DNA of 64,000 bases from assembly GCF_964063345.1 (NCBI RefSeq), contig NZ_OZ061318.1, forward strand, positions 4,836,001 to 4,900,000. Direction: 5' to 3'. How positions within the stretch are numbered: the stretch's first letter is position 1; the number at the start of each line of letters is the position of its first letter. The translations under genes and the position numbers were made by a program. The notes below the pieces were generated by a model that worked only from the letters and a program-made list of their open reading frames with translations, searched no databases and had not been told where the DNA came from. The DNA comes from Pseudomonas lini (GTDB lineage Bacteria > Pseudomonadota > Gammaproteobacteria > Pseudomonadales > Pseudomonadaceae). Positions 32,227 through 42,983 of the stretch are shown piece by piece.

Positions 32227-33573
32227 ATGAAATCCTATGAAGTCAATTTTGACGGTCTAGTGGGGCCGACCCATAACTACGGCGGCCTGTCGTACGGCAA
32301 CGTCGCGTCCCAGAGCAACAGCCAGCAGTCTTCGAACCCGAAGGAAGCCGCGCTGCAAGGCCTGGCGAAAATGAAAGCGCTGATGGAAATGGGCTTTCAG
32401 CAAGGCGTTTTGGCGCCACAAGAACGTCCGGACGTAGCAGCACTGCGCCGCCTTGGTTTCAGCGGTACCGATGCTCAGGTGATCGAGCGCGCCGCCAAAG
32501 AGGCCATGCCGCTGCTGGTTGCCAGTTGCTCGGCGTCGAGCATGTGGGTGGCCAACGCCGCCACGGTCAGCCCGAGCGCTGACACTGCGGATGGTCGCGT
32601 GCATTTCACCGCCGCCAACCTCAACTGCAAATACCACCGCAGCATCGAACACCCGACCACCAGTCGCGTACTGGGGGCGATGTTCGCCGATCAGAAGCAC
32701 TTTGCTCACCACGCCGCTTTACCGGCCGTGGCGCAGTTCGGTGACGAAGGCGCGGCCAACCACACCCGTTTCTGCCGTGAATACGGTGAAGCCGGCGTCG
32801 AGTTTTTCGTGTTCGGTCGCAGCGCGTTCGACACCCGTTACCCGAATCCGCAGAAGTACCCGGCACGCCAGACGCTCGAAGCGTCCCAGGCTGTCGCGCG
32901 TCTGCACGGTCTGAGCGATGACGGCGTGGTCTATGCCCAGCAGAACCCTTCGGTGATCGATCAGGGTGTGTTCCACAACGACGTGATCGCGGTGGGTAAC
33001 GGCGAAGTGTTGTTCTATCACGAAGACGCCTTCCTCGACACCGAGCAGATGCTCGCTGAACTGCACGGCAAACTCGCAAAAGTCGGTGGGAAATTTCAGT
33101 CGATCTGCGTACCGCGTTCCGCGGTCACCGTGGAAGACGCTGTTCGTTCCTACCTGTTCAATAGCCAGCTGCTGTCGCGTCCTGACGGCTCCATGCTATT
33201 GATCGTGCCGGAAGAATGCCGTGGCAACGAGCGTGTCTGGCAGTACCTGCAAGGCCTGACCGGCTCTGGCGGCCTGATCCGCGAAGTAAAAGTTTTCGAT
33301 CTCAAGCAGAGCATGCAGAACGGCGGTGGCCCGGCTTGCCTGCGGTTACGCGTCGCACTTAACGAAACCGAACTGGCGGCCGTCAACCAAGGAGTTATCA
33401 TGACGGCACCGTTGTACGGCACATTGACCGAATGGGTCGACAAGCACTATCGCGACCGCATGACCGAAAACGATCTCGCGGACCCGCAATTGCTGCTTGA
33501 GTGCCGGACGGCACTGGATGAACTGACGCAAATCCTTAAACTGGGCGCGGTTTATCCATTCCAGATCAATTGA
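32227..33573 (+). CDS. aruB: N-succinylarginine dihydrolase
   Basis: 448 residues, AstB. It hydrolyses succinylarginine to succinylornithine, two ammonia and CO2 (second AST step). The amidinotransferase-like fold is indicated by the start [42 protein letters not shown] (catalytic His/Asp region) and the C-terminal nucleophile region [11 protein letters not shown] with its cysteine. GTGGAG lies about 9 bases upstream of the ATG. The next gene is the small 96-residue one. Confidence 0.96.
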   Translation: MKSYEVNFDGLVGPTHNYGGLSYGNVASQSNSQQSSNPKEAALQGLAKMKALMEMGFQQGVLAPQERPDVAALRRLGFSGTDAQVIERAAKEAMPLLVASCSASSMWVANAATVSPSADTADGRVHFTAANLNCKYHRSIEHPTTSRVLGAMFADQKHFAHHAALPAVAQFGDEGAANHTRFCREYGEAGVEFFVFGRSAFDTRYPNPQKYPARQTLEASQAVARLHGLSDDGVVYAQQNPSVIDQGVFHNDVIAVGNGEVLFYHEDAFLDTEQMLAELHGKLAKVGGKFQSICVPRSAVTVEDAVRSYLFNSQLLSRPDGSMLLIVPEECRGNERVWQYLQGLTGSGGLIREVKVFDLKQSMQNGGGPACLRLRVALNETELAAVNQGVIMTAPLYGTLTEWVDKHYRDRMTENDLADPQLLLECRTALDELTQILKLGAVYPFQIN

Positions 33574-33627
33574 AAGTCGGCGCATGAATTGAATGCGCCG
33601 CGCTATCTCCAGACGAGAGCGTAAAAC

Positions 33628-33918
33628 ATGAGCGATACCCTGCAGCTGATCCTTGAAGACACCGACGGCACGCAACTGGAAACTTCCTGCACCCGCGTCG
33701 CGGTCATGTGGCAAGGTAAAGAGCTGTGGATCCAGCAGGACGGCCGCGGCCAGTTGCTGATCGGCGTGGACGTCGAAGAAGGTGACGCTGAATACGCAAA
33801 CCTGCTTCTTCGCCCATTGGCGACTAATCTGGTAAGTCTGCAACTGGAGATGGAACCGGCTGAAGTCGGTGATGATGAGGACCACGTACACGGCCCGGAT
33901 TGCAATCACGACCACTAA
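33628..33918 (+). CDS. Small acidic His-tailed protein within the aru operon (PA0900-like)
   Basis: 96 residues. The core is predicted strand-rich (LQLILEDTDGTQLETSCTRVAVMWQGKELWIQQDGRG), and the C-terminus is acidic and His-rich (GDDEDHVHGPDCNHDH), which could bind metal. A homologue sits at the same place (aruB-x-aruE) in P. aeruginosa; it is sometimes labelled 'topoisomerase II', which has no support in the sequence. It starts 54 bp after aruB and ends 12 bp before aruE. Since AstB and AstE relatives include a zinc enzyme (AruE), a metal-supply role is conceivable. Confidence 0.82.
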   Translation: MSDTLQLILEDTDGTQLETSCTRVAVMWQGKELWIQQDGRGQLLIGVDVEEGDAEYANLLLRPLATNLVSLQLEMEPAEVGDDEDHVHGPDCNHDH

Positions 33919-33930
33919 GGAAACCGCTCT

Positions 33931-34941
33931 ATGCTCGCCCTCGGCAAACTGCTTGAACTGACCCTCGCCGGTCGCGAACCGGCGGAGAAGACTCAACTGA
34001 CTGTCGAAGGCGTGCGGATGCGCTGGTTGAGCGAAGGTGCGCTGGAAGTCCGGCCACCTGAAGCCCGCGACAATGGCCTGGACCTGCTGCTATCGGCCGG
34101 TATCCATGGCAACGAAACAGCGCCGATCGAGCTGCTCGATCGTCTGTTGCATGACATCGCCCGCGGTGACTTGAAGCCGCGCGCACGTATTCTGTTTCTG
34201 TTCGGCAACCCCGAGGCTATCCGCCGCGGTGAGCGTTTTATCGAGCAGGACGTCAATCGGCTGTTCAACGGTCGACACGAACAAACCAGCGGTTCCGAGG
34301 CCTTGCGCGCTTGTGAGCTGGAGCGGCTGGCGGCGACTTTCTTCAGCCTGCCGGACCGCAATCGCCTGCACTACGACCTGCACACGGCGATCCGTGGCTC
34401 GAAAATCGAGCAGTTCGCCCTGTATCCCTGGAAAGAAGGTCGTCAGCATTCACGCCTGGAACTGGCTCGCTTGCGCGCGGCCGGCATGGAGGCGGTGCTG
34501 TTGCAGAACAAACCCTCCATCGTCTTCAGCTCCTATACCTACGACAAGCTCGATGCCGAGTCCTTCACCCTGGAACTGGGCAAGGCCCGGCCTTTCGGGC
34601 AGAACGATGGGGTCAACGTCAGCCTTCTTGAAACCCGTCTGAAGCAGATCATCGAAGGCACCGAGCCGCCAATGACCGACGACGGGCTGGATGGGTTGCA
34701 GTTGTTCAGCGTTGCGCGGGAAATCATCAAGCACAGTGATAACTTCCGCCTGAACCTGCCGGCGGATATCGAAAACTTTTCGGAGTTGAAAGTGGGGTAT
34801 GTGCTGGCCGAGGATATCGCCAATACCCGCTGGGTCATCGAAGAGAAGGGCGCCCGGATCATCTTCCCGAACCCCAAGGTCAAGAACGGCCTGCGCGCCG
34901 GCATCCTGATCGTGCCGACCACCGACAAAAACCTGGCCTGA
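33931..34941 (+). CDS. aruE: Succinylglutamate desuccinylase
   Basis: 336 residues, AstE. It is a zinc-dependent hydrolase that splits succinylglutamate into glutamate and succinate, the last AST step. The zinc motif [17 protein letters not shown] (His and Glu ligands) and [19 protein letters not shown] (third ligand His and substrate loop) are intact. It begins 12 bp after the small gene and is the last gene of the cluster; a REP pair follows. Confidence 0.95.
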   Translation: MLALGKLLELTLAGREPAEKTQLTVEGVRMRWLSEGALEVRPPEARDNGLDLLLSAGIHGNETAPIELLDRLLHDIARGDLKPRARILFLFGNPEAIRRGERFIEQDVNRLFNGRHEQTSGSEALRACELERLAATFFSLPDRNRLHYDLHTAIRGSKIEQFALYPWKEGRQHSRLELARLRAAGMEAVLLQNKPSIVFSSYTYDKLDAESFTLELGKARPFGQNDGVNVSLLETRLKQIIEGTEPPMTDDGLDGLQLFSVAREIIKHSDNFRLNLPADIENFSELKVGYVLAEDIANTRWVIEEKGARIIFPNPKVKNGLRAGILIVPTTDKNLA

Positions 34942-34967
34942 CCCTGATCTCTGGCTCGACATAAATC

Positions 34968-35056
34968 CTTGTGGGAGCTTGCCCGCGATAACGGACTGTC
35001 AGTCGATAACTAGGGTGACTGACACACCGCTATCGCGGGCAAGCCCGCTCCCACAG
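34968..35056. repeat. REP inverted pair after aruE
   Basis: Right copy 35032-35056 is a full REP. The left copy 34968-34989 lacks the central GCGG-G block (GTGGGAGCTTGCCCGCG), so it is a shortened copy. The pair lies between the convergent ends of aruE and ribH2. Confidence 0.85.
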
Positions 35057-35065
35057 GTTTTGTGT

Positions 35066-35575
35066 TTAGACCGCTACCGCGCGTGGCTCACTGCGACGCA
35101 ACGCCCGCATTTTGTGCAGCGTATCCGCGCAAGTCTTCGCCGCTTCCTGGCCTTTATGCACGAAATGCTCGAAGAAGAACTTCTGATGTTCTTCGCCAGC
35201 ATGGAAGTGGTGCGGGGTCAAAACCACCGAGAACACCGGCACTTCGGTTTCCAGTTGAACCTGCATCAGACCGCTGATCACCGACTGAGCGACGAATTCG
35301 TGGCGATAGATGCCGCCGTCGACCACCAAGCCCGCGGCGACGATGCCGGCATAACGGCCGGACTTGGCCAGCAACTTGGCATGCAGCGGAATTTCAAAGG
35401 CACCGCCGACTTCGAAGAAATCGATGTCCGACTCCTGATAACCCTGAGCAATCATTTCGGCGACGAAGCCTTTACGGCTCTGATCGACGATTTCCTTGTG
35501 CCAGCAGGCCTGGATGAACGCGACGCGCTCGCCCTGATGGTTTTTGCTTTTGCTATCGATTGCGGTGGGTTGCAT
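35066..35575 (-). CDS. ribH2: 6,7-dimethyl-8-ribityllumazine synthase, type II
   Basis: 169 residues, lumazine synthase family. It condenses the ribityl-uracil amine with dihydroxybutanone phosphate in riboflavin synthesis. Active-site pieces are IQACWHKEIVDQ, FFEVGGAFEIPL and PVFSVVLTPHHFH. The divergence from housekeeping RibH and the association with an FMN riboswitch fit the RibH2 (decameric) type seen in Brucella/Rhizobia and many pseudomonads. The leader 35576-35870 carries the riboswitch. Confidence 0.9.
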   Translation of the reverse strand: MQPTAIDSKSKNHQGERVAFIQACWHKEIVDQSRKGFVAEMIAQGYQESDIDFFEVGGAFEIPLHAKLLAKSGRYAGIVAAGLVVDGGIYRHEFVAQSVISGLMQVQLETEVPVFSVVLTPHHFHAGEEHQKFFFEHFVHKGQEAAKTCADTLHKMRALRRSEPRAVAV

Positions 35576-35696
35576 GTTCTGACTCCTGTTTGTGTGAAAA
35601 ACAGGGCGTTATGAATCGAATGGGATTTAAGGGTACGCAGGCACAAATGCCTACGGACGGCGCTTTGGTACAGAGCCTAGGCGGCGCCAATCCCGT

Positions 35697-35859
35697 TCTC
35701 TCTTCATCCGGACTATGACCGTCGGCCCCGGGATCACACCGGGTCTGCTGACCTTGCCGCCATCACAGCCATTGCCGTGCCTGTCGCCAAGCGCTCGCGG
35801 GCTATGCGCATTGCGCGCAATTACCGCCGGTGGGGAGTTACACCCCGCCCTGAGAACGT
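35697..35859 (-). promoter_or_regulatory. FMN riboswitch (RFN element)
   Basis: On the minus strand the conserved RFN pieces are in order: AGGGCGGGGTGTAACTCCCC, ACCGGCGGTAAT, a variable GC arm, GGTCAGCAGACCCGGTG, ATCCCGGGGCCGACGGT and ATAGTCCGGATGAAGAGAG. It sits about 120 bases before the ribH2 start. FMN binding should turn off ribH2. Confidence 0.95.
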
Positions 35860-35948
35860 TTTGCCGCCAGATTGTTTGGCGGCGAAGCGTTTTTAACACA
35901 TATTTTCGGGGCGTGCATGTCCAATACCGGTCAATCAAAACGCAGAAC

Positions 35949-36039
35949 CTGTGGGAGCGGGCTTGCCCGCGATAGCGTTGTGTCAGTCACCTTGGTTATC
36001 GACTGACAGTTCGCTATCGTGGGCAAGCCCGCTCCCACA
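35949..36039. repeat. REP inverted pair between ribH2 promoter and ltaE
   Basis: Copies 35949-35977 and 36012-36039 in opposite orientation with the standard core (one G-to-T change in the right copy). With the riboswitch, this accounts for the 587-bp gap 35576-36162; the rest is promoter-type DNA. Confidence 0.88.
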
Positions 36040-36162
36040 TGGATGGTGCTTTCTCGAAGGAGTAACGTGCCTTTTCCTCGTTCAAGGCTTGATTATTCGC
36101 CGACATGACCGCAGTAATTCCTTCCTGAAAGGGATTTTCCCCTGCTTTCCGAGGCCAGATTC

Positions 36163-37167
36163 ATGAGCGTTATCGATCTTCGCAGCGACACCGTCACCCA
36201 ACCGACCGCAGGGATGCTCGACGCGATGGCCAATGCGGCCACCGGTGACGACGTTTATGGCGAAGATCCGACGGTCAACCGACTGGAAGCCGAGCTTGCA
36301 AATCAGTTGGGTTTTGCTGCTGCGCTGTTCGTTCCGACGGGCACCATGAGCAACTTGCTGGGCCTGATGGCCCACTGCGATCGCGGTGACGAATACATTG
36401 TCGGTCAACAGGCCCACACCTATAAGTACGAAGGTGGCGGCGCGGCAGTGCTCGGTTCGATCCAGCCGCAGCCGCTGGAAGTGCAGGCCGATGGTTCGCT
36501 GGACCTGGCGCAGGTCGCCGCCGCGATCAAACCCGATGACTTCCACTTCGCCCGTACCCGTTTGCTGGCGCTGGAAAACACCATGCAGGGCAAGGTCCTG
36601 CCGCTGGAGTATCTCGCCCGGGCTCGCAGCTTCACTCATGAAAACGGTTTGGCGCTGCATCTGGATGGTGCTCGGCTCTACAACGCGGCGGTCAAGTTAG
36701 GTGTCGACGCCCGGGAGATCACTCAGCATTTCGATTCGGTGTCAGTCTGCCTGTCCAAAGGCTTGGGTGCGCCGATCGGTTCGGTGTTGTGCGGCTCGGT
36801 CGAGTTGATCGCCAAGGCGCGACGTCTGCGCAAGATGGTCGGCGGCGGTATGCGTCAGGCCGGGATTCTCGCCGCGGCAGGGCTTTATGCGCTGGATAAC
36901 AATATTCAGCGCCTGGCAGATGATCATACCAACGCACAAATGCTGGCCGAAGGCCTGCGAGCGGCGGGCTATGAGGTCGAGCCAGTGCAGACCAATATGG
37001 TTTACGTGCAGATAGGCGATAAGGCTGAAGCGATCAAGGCCTTCGCCGCGACGCACGGGATCAAACTCAGCGCTGCCGGTCGCCTGCGAATGGTCACGCA
37101 CATGGACGTCAGCCGTGCGCAAATCGAGCAAGTCGTCGCTACATTCGTCGACTTTTCCCGCAACTGA
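36163..37167 (+). CDS. ltaE: Low-specificity L-threonine aldolase
   Basis: 334 residues (E. coli LtaE 333). A PLP enzyme that splits L-threonine or allo-threonine to glycine and acetaldehyde. The start [26 protein letters not shown] and the PLP lysine in [18 protein letters not shown] are diagnostic of the LtaE fold. It stands alone, with alaS about 150 bp downstream; a TATAAT at 37234-37239 in that gap is a possible alaS -10. Confidence 0.94.
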   Translation: MSVIDLRSDTVTQPTAGMLDAMANAATGDDVYGEDPTVNRLEAELANQLGFAAALFVPTGTMSNLLGLMAHCDRGDEYIVGQQAHTYKYEGGGAAVLGSIQPQPLEVQADGSLDLAQVAAAIKPDDFHFARTRLLALENTMQGKVLPLEYLARARSFTHENGLALHLDGARLYNAAVKLGVDAREITQHFDSVSVCLSKGLGAPIGSVLCGSVELIAKARRLRKMVGGGMRQAGILAAAGLYALDNNIQRLADDHTNAQMLAEGLRAAGYEVEPVQTNMVYVQIGDKAEAIKAFAATHGIKLSAAGRLRMVTHMDVSRAQIEQVVATFVDFSRN

Positions 37168-37313
37168 TCGCGTTAGCGGTCCAATTGACCGTTTCTATCG
37201 TATAAACACGCTGTACCCCGCGCGCAGGGCCGATATAATGCGGCCCTTTGCCGTCGCTTCGTCTGTTGACGTTTCGTACAGGCCTTTGGCCGCAGCCTCC
37301 GTGGAAGAACCTA

Positions 37314-39935
<2,622 letters not shown>

Positions 39936-40025
39936 GGCCGTGTGCCTGGCCCGCGGTCTAGTGGCGGGCCAGAACGCTGTTTGAGTGATTATTGGGCGCC
40001 CTTCATGGGCAGAGGCGGCTTTGAA

Positions 40026-41267
40026 ATGGCTTTGATCGTACAGAAATTTGGAGGCACCTCAGTCGGCACTGTCGAGAGAATCGAGCAGGTCGCTGACAAG
40101 GTTAAGAAATTCCGCGATGCGGGCGATGACCTGGTGGTTGTGCTGTCTGCAATGAGCGGCGAAACCAACCGTCTGATCGATCTGGCCAAGCAAATCAGTG
40201 GCGACGGCCAACCGGTTCCTCGCGAGCTGGATGTGATCGTATCCACCGGTGAGCAGGTGACGATTGCACTGTTGGCCATGGCGCTGATCAAGCGCGGCGT
40301 GCCAGCGGTGTCGTACACCGGCAATCAGGTACGGATTCTGACGGATAGCGCGCACAATAAAGCGCGTATCTTGCAGATTGATGACCAGAAGATTCGCGGT
40401 GACCTGAAGGCCGGTCGTGTGGTGGTTGTCGCCGGTTTTCAGGGCGTCGACGAGCACGGCAATATCACCACCCTCGGTCGTGGCGGTTCCGACACCACCG
40501 GCGTAGCGCTGGCGGCGGCCTTGAAGGCTGACGAATGCCAGATCTACACCGATGTCGACGGCGTCTACACCACCGACCCGCGTGTGGTGTCCGTGGCTCA
40601 GCGCCTGGACAAGATCACCTTTGAAGAGATGCTGGAAATGGCCAGCCTCGGTTCCAAGGTGTTGCAGATCCGTGCGGTGGAATTCGCCGGCAAGTACAAC
40701 GTTCCGCTGCGCGTACTGCACAGCTTCAAGGAGGGGCCGGGCACCCTCATTACTATTGATGAAGAGGAAACCATGGAACAGCCGATCATTTCCGGTATCG
40801 CTTTCAATCGCGATGAAGCCAAGCTGACCATCCGTGGCGTGCCAGACATCCCGGGCGTTGCTTTCAAGATTCTCGGCCCGATCAGTGCCGCGAACATCGA
40901 AGTCGACATGATCGTGCAGAACGTTGCGCACGATAACACCACCGACTTCACCTTCACCGTGCACCGCAACGACTACCAGGCGGCGCAAACCGTGCTGGAA
41001 AACACCGCTCGCGAGATCGGTGCTCGTGAAGTCGTTGGCGACACCAAGATTGCCAAGGTCTCGATCGTCGGCGTCGGCATGCGCTCCCACGCAGGCGTGG
41101 CCAGCCGTATGTTCGAATCCCTGGCGAAAGAGAGCATCAACATCCAGATGATCTCGACCTCGGAAATCAAGGTGTCCGTGGTGATCGAAGAGAAGTACCT
41201 GGAACTGGCTGTGCGCGCTCTGCACACGGCTTTCGAACTGGATGCGCCGGCCCGACAGGGCGAGTAA
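40026..41267 (+). CDS. lysC: Aspartate kinase
   Basis: 413 residues from the ATG at 40026 (ALIVQKFGGTSVGTVERI). It phosphorylates aspartate, the first step to lysine, threonine and methionine. The kinase domain (1-250) has KFGGTSV and GRGGSDTTGVALAAAL. Two ACT domains at the C-terminus (FKILGPISAANIEVDMI and VASRMFESLAKESINIQMI) bind feedback inhibitors. An internal ATG after GAGGAA could give the beta subunit (MEQPIISGIAF, about 40772), as in Corynebacterium and Bacillus, but this is unproven. A strong terminator follows. Confidence 0.96.
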   Translation: MALIVQKFGGTSVGTVERIEQVADKVKKFRDAGDDLVVVLSAMSGETNRLIDLAKQISGDGQPVPRELDVIVSTGEQVTIALLAMALIKRGVPAVSYTGNQVRILTDSAHNKARILQIDDQKIRGDLKAGRVVVVAGFQGVDEHGNITTLGRGGSDTTGVALAAALKADECQIYTDVDGVYTTDPRVVSVAQRLDKITFEEMLEMASLGSKVLQIRAVEFAGKYNVPLRVLHSFKEGPGTLITIDEEETMEQPIISGIAFNRDEAKLTIRGVPDIPGVAFKILGPISAANIEVDMIVQNVAHDNTTDFTFTVHRNDYQAAQTVLENTAREIGAREVVGDTKIAKVSIVGVGMRSHAGVASRMFESLAKESINIQMISTSEIKVSVVIEEKYLELAVRALHTAFELDAPARQGE

Positions 41268-41278
41268 TGCGTTTCCCG

Positions 41279-41312
41279 AAGGGCGCGGTCTGACCGCGCC
41301 CTTTGTTTTTTT
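41279..41312 (+). terminator. Terminator of lysC
   Basis: Perfect 11-bp stem AAGGGCGCGGT / ACCGCGCCCTT with loop CTG, then TGTTTTTTT. It separates lysC from csrA, which therefore has its own promoter in 41313-41440. Confidence 0.93.
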
Positions 41313-41453
41313 GAATGGCGCGGCCCAAAGCTGTTCTTTTGCCCGCGCTAGTCAATACTCAGGCATGTAGGGCTGCGATCGTTCTGGTTGTAGGTCGAAT
41401 GCCTTTTTTTTGCAGACTGTTGTCCCTGAAATGAAATGCGTGAGGAGAAAGGT

Positions 41454-41642
41454 ATGCTGATTCTGACTCGTCGGTGCGCAGAAAGCCTGATTATTGGTGA
41501 TGGCGAAATCACTGTGACCGTGCTCGGCGTTAAAGGAAATCAAGTGCGTATCGGTGTTAACGCCCCGAAAGAGGTTGCTGTGCACCGTGAAGAAATTTAC
41601 CTGCGTATAAAGAAAGAGAAGGACGAAGAACCAAGCCATTAA
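41454..41642 (+). CDS. rsmA: Carbon storage/secondary metabolism regulator RsmA (CsrA)
   Basis: 62 residues, CsrA family: [25 protein letters not shown]. Arg44-region [12 protein letters not shown] is the RNA-binding edge strand. It binds GGA motifs in mRNA leaders and is sequestered by RsmX/Y/Z. Starts at 41454 with GGAG/GAAAGG upstream. The position between lysC and tRNA-Ser matches P. aeruginosa rsmA. Pseudomonads of this group usually have extra copies (RsmE, RsmI) elsewhere. Confidence 0.95.
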   Translation: MLILTRRCAESLIIGDGEITVTVLGVKGNQVRIGVNAPKEVAVHREEIYLRIKKEKDEEPSH

Positions 41643-41704
41643 TTTTTATCGTTTTTTATGTTTGCAAACGGGGAAAAGGTTGGTTAAGATACGCCCCGTG
41701 TTGC

Positions 41705-41795
41705 GGAGAGCTGGCCGAGTGGCCGAAGGCGCTCCCCTGCTAAGGGAGTACACCTCAAAAGGGTGTCGGGGGTTCGAATCCCCCGTTCTCCGCCA
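41705..41795 (+). tRNA. tRNA-Ser (anticodon GCT)
   Basis: 91 bases with encoded CCA. Acceptor GGAGAGC pairs with GTTCTCC. The anticodon loop CTGCTAA sits on stem TCCCC/GGGGA-type pairing, and there is the long variable arm of a class II tRNA. The T arm has GGTTCGAATC. Confidence 0.97.
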
Positions 41796-41860
41796 TTATT
41801 TGCGTAGTACGTTGTAATCTGGCTTCTTCGGTAAGTGTTTGAAATTACTAGAAAAAGTGT

Positions 41861-41888
41861 TTGACATAGAGATTAGACGGCCTATAAT
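41861..41888 (+). promoter_or_regulatory. Sigma-70 promoter of the tRNA-Arg pair
   Basis: Perfect TTGACA (41861-41866) and TATAAT (41883-41888) with a 16-bp spacer, 14 bp before the first tRNA-Arg. A GCGCGGC discriminator follows, typical of stringently controlled stable RNA genes. Confidence 0.9.
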
Positions 41889-41902
41889 GCGCGGCAACAA
41901 AT

Positions 41903-41979
41903 GCACTCGTAGCTCAGCTGGATAGAGTACTCGGCTACGAACCGAGCGGTCACAGGTTCGAATCCTGTCGAGTGCACCA
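41903..41979 (+). tRNA. tRNA-Arg (anticodon ACG), copy 1
   Basis: 77 bases including CCA. Acceptor GCACTCG / CGAGTGC; anticodon loop CTACGAA on stem CTCGG/CCGAG. It reads CGU/CGC/CGA after deamination of A34 to inosine. Confidence 0.98.
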
Positions 41980-42050
41980 TTTAAGAGTTATTTGCAGTAA
42001 TGTGAATAACTTGGCTTCAACCAGTTGTGATCTGGTATAAAAACACAAAT

Positions 42051-42127
42051 GCACTCGTAGCTCAGCTGGATAGAGTACTCGGCTACGAACCGAGCGGTCA
42101 CAGGTTCGAATCCTGTCGAGTGCACCA
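42051..42127 (+). tRNA. tRNA-Arg (anticodon ACG), copy 2
   Basis: Base-for-base identical to copy 1, 71 bp downstream, and probably processed from the same transcript. A terminator follows 6 bp after CCA. Confidence 0.98.
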
Positions 42128-42133
42128 AACACC

Positions 42134-42162
42134 AAAAAGCCCGCGTTTAACGCGGGCTTTTT
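42134..42162. terminator. Bidirectional terminator, tRNA-Arg / envelope gene
   Basis: AAAAAGCCCGCG / CGCGGGCTTTTT stem. It ends the tRNA transcript on the plus strand and the gene 42147-42662 on the minus strand. The stop codon and last codons of the latter lie inside the hairpin. Confidence 0.93.
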
Positions 42163-42662
42163 GCCGTCTGCGATTTGGCTTTTCCTTTGGTACAACCTTT
42201 CTCGTCGAACTCGATATGAGCACTGCGCCCTCGCTTGTTGTCGTAGCGATAGCTTGTGGCTGAATTGCGGGTGCTGATTTTGTCGGGCTTGCCGAGAGCG
42301 CTTTCGACGTCCTGCTGACTCATGCCGGCAACGACCCGCTGATTGATGATCGCTATGCGGCGTTCCTTCGCGCTGAGCAGATCTCCGCATTTGCCCTCGG
42401 ACTGACCAACGATCGTCGGCTCTCTCCTTTTTGATTTCGTACCTGATGTTTCGCGAAACTCGGCTTCTGGCATCAGGGGCGTCGCGCTGCCCGGCAAAAA
42501 CGTGTGTACGTCCTGAAGTGAGAGGCTTTCTCCGGCCGTGCAGCTCAAGGTCGTGAAGGTGATGTGCCCATCGGCGGCTTCGCACCGGTGAACGGTCGTG
42601 GCGAGCACCTGGGGCGGCAGGCAGAGCAGGGTGGCAAGCAAGTAACGAGCATTTGATGGCAT
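42147..42662 (-). CDS. Exported protein, DUF4124-like with BamE/SmpA-like C-terminus
   Basis: 171 residues from the ATG at 42662 (GGAGG 7 bases upstream; frame open to 42701). A signal peptide of about 22 residues (MPSNARYLLATLLCLPPQVLA) precedes TTVHRCEAADGHITFTTLSC, the 'VYRCxxxDGxxxFSxxPC' pattern of DUF4124-type periplasmic proteins. Residues about 105-150 (INQRVVAGMSQQDVESALGKPDKI...YRYDN) resemble the SmpA/BamE motif. Function unknown; envelope location likely. Confidence 0.8.
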   Translation of the reverse strand: MPSNARYLLATLLCLPPQVLATTVHRCEAADGHITFTTLSCTAGESLSLQDVHTFLPGSATPLMPEAEFRETSGTKSKRREPTIVGQSEGKCGDLLSAKERRIAIINQRVVAGMSQQDVESALGKPDKISTRNSATSYRYDNKRGRSAHIEFDEKGCTKGKAKSQTAKSPR

Positions 42663-42983
42663 TCGACGTCCTCCATGACGGTCTCCATCAAGGGTAGTCA
42701 TTACATTTTCAGGCGGCGGTGTGTTTTCTTTTCAGGATAAGTCGTCGCAGTTTCATGGGTCAGGATGGCGCTCAAGTTTGTCTCGCAAGCACTTGTTTCA
42801 GCCGCGATTTTTTAACGTTTAAAACCGTCAGGCGGTGTTATCATTGCGCCCGTCAGCCCCGCCGGGGCTTGTGGAATACCTCCATGGACTTACCCAGTAG
42901 TTACTCAGTACCCCGTTTCTACAATCATGAATTGACTGATTGATCCTTCCGGCGTGCCCCGCTGCTGGGAGTGGAGTTCGCCT
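42663..42983. other. Intergenic region upstream of mgtE
   Basis: About 320 bp between divergent genes. It has an AT-rich stretch (42808-42835) and a short palindrome AGCCCCGCCGGGGCT (42855-42869). No recognisable magnesium riboswitch (M-box or ykoK type) is seen. No gene called. Confidence 0.5.

Noticed and set aside
42663..42983. Magnesium riboswitch upstream of mgtE
   Set aside because: No M-box or other known Mg2+ aptamer core could be recognised; only a short GC palindrome is present.
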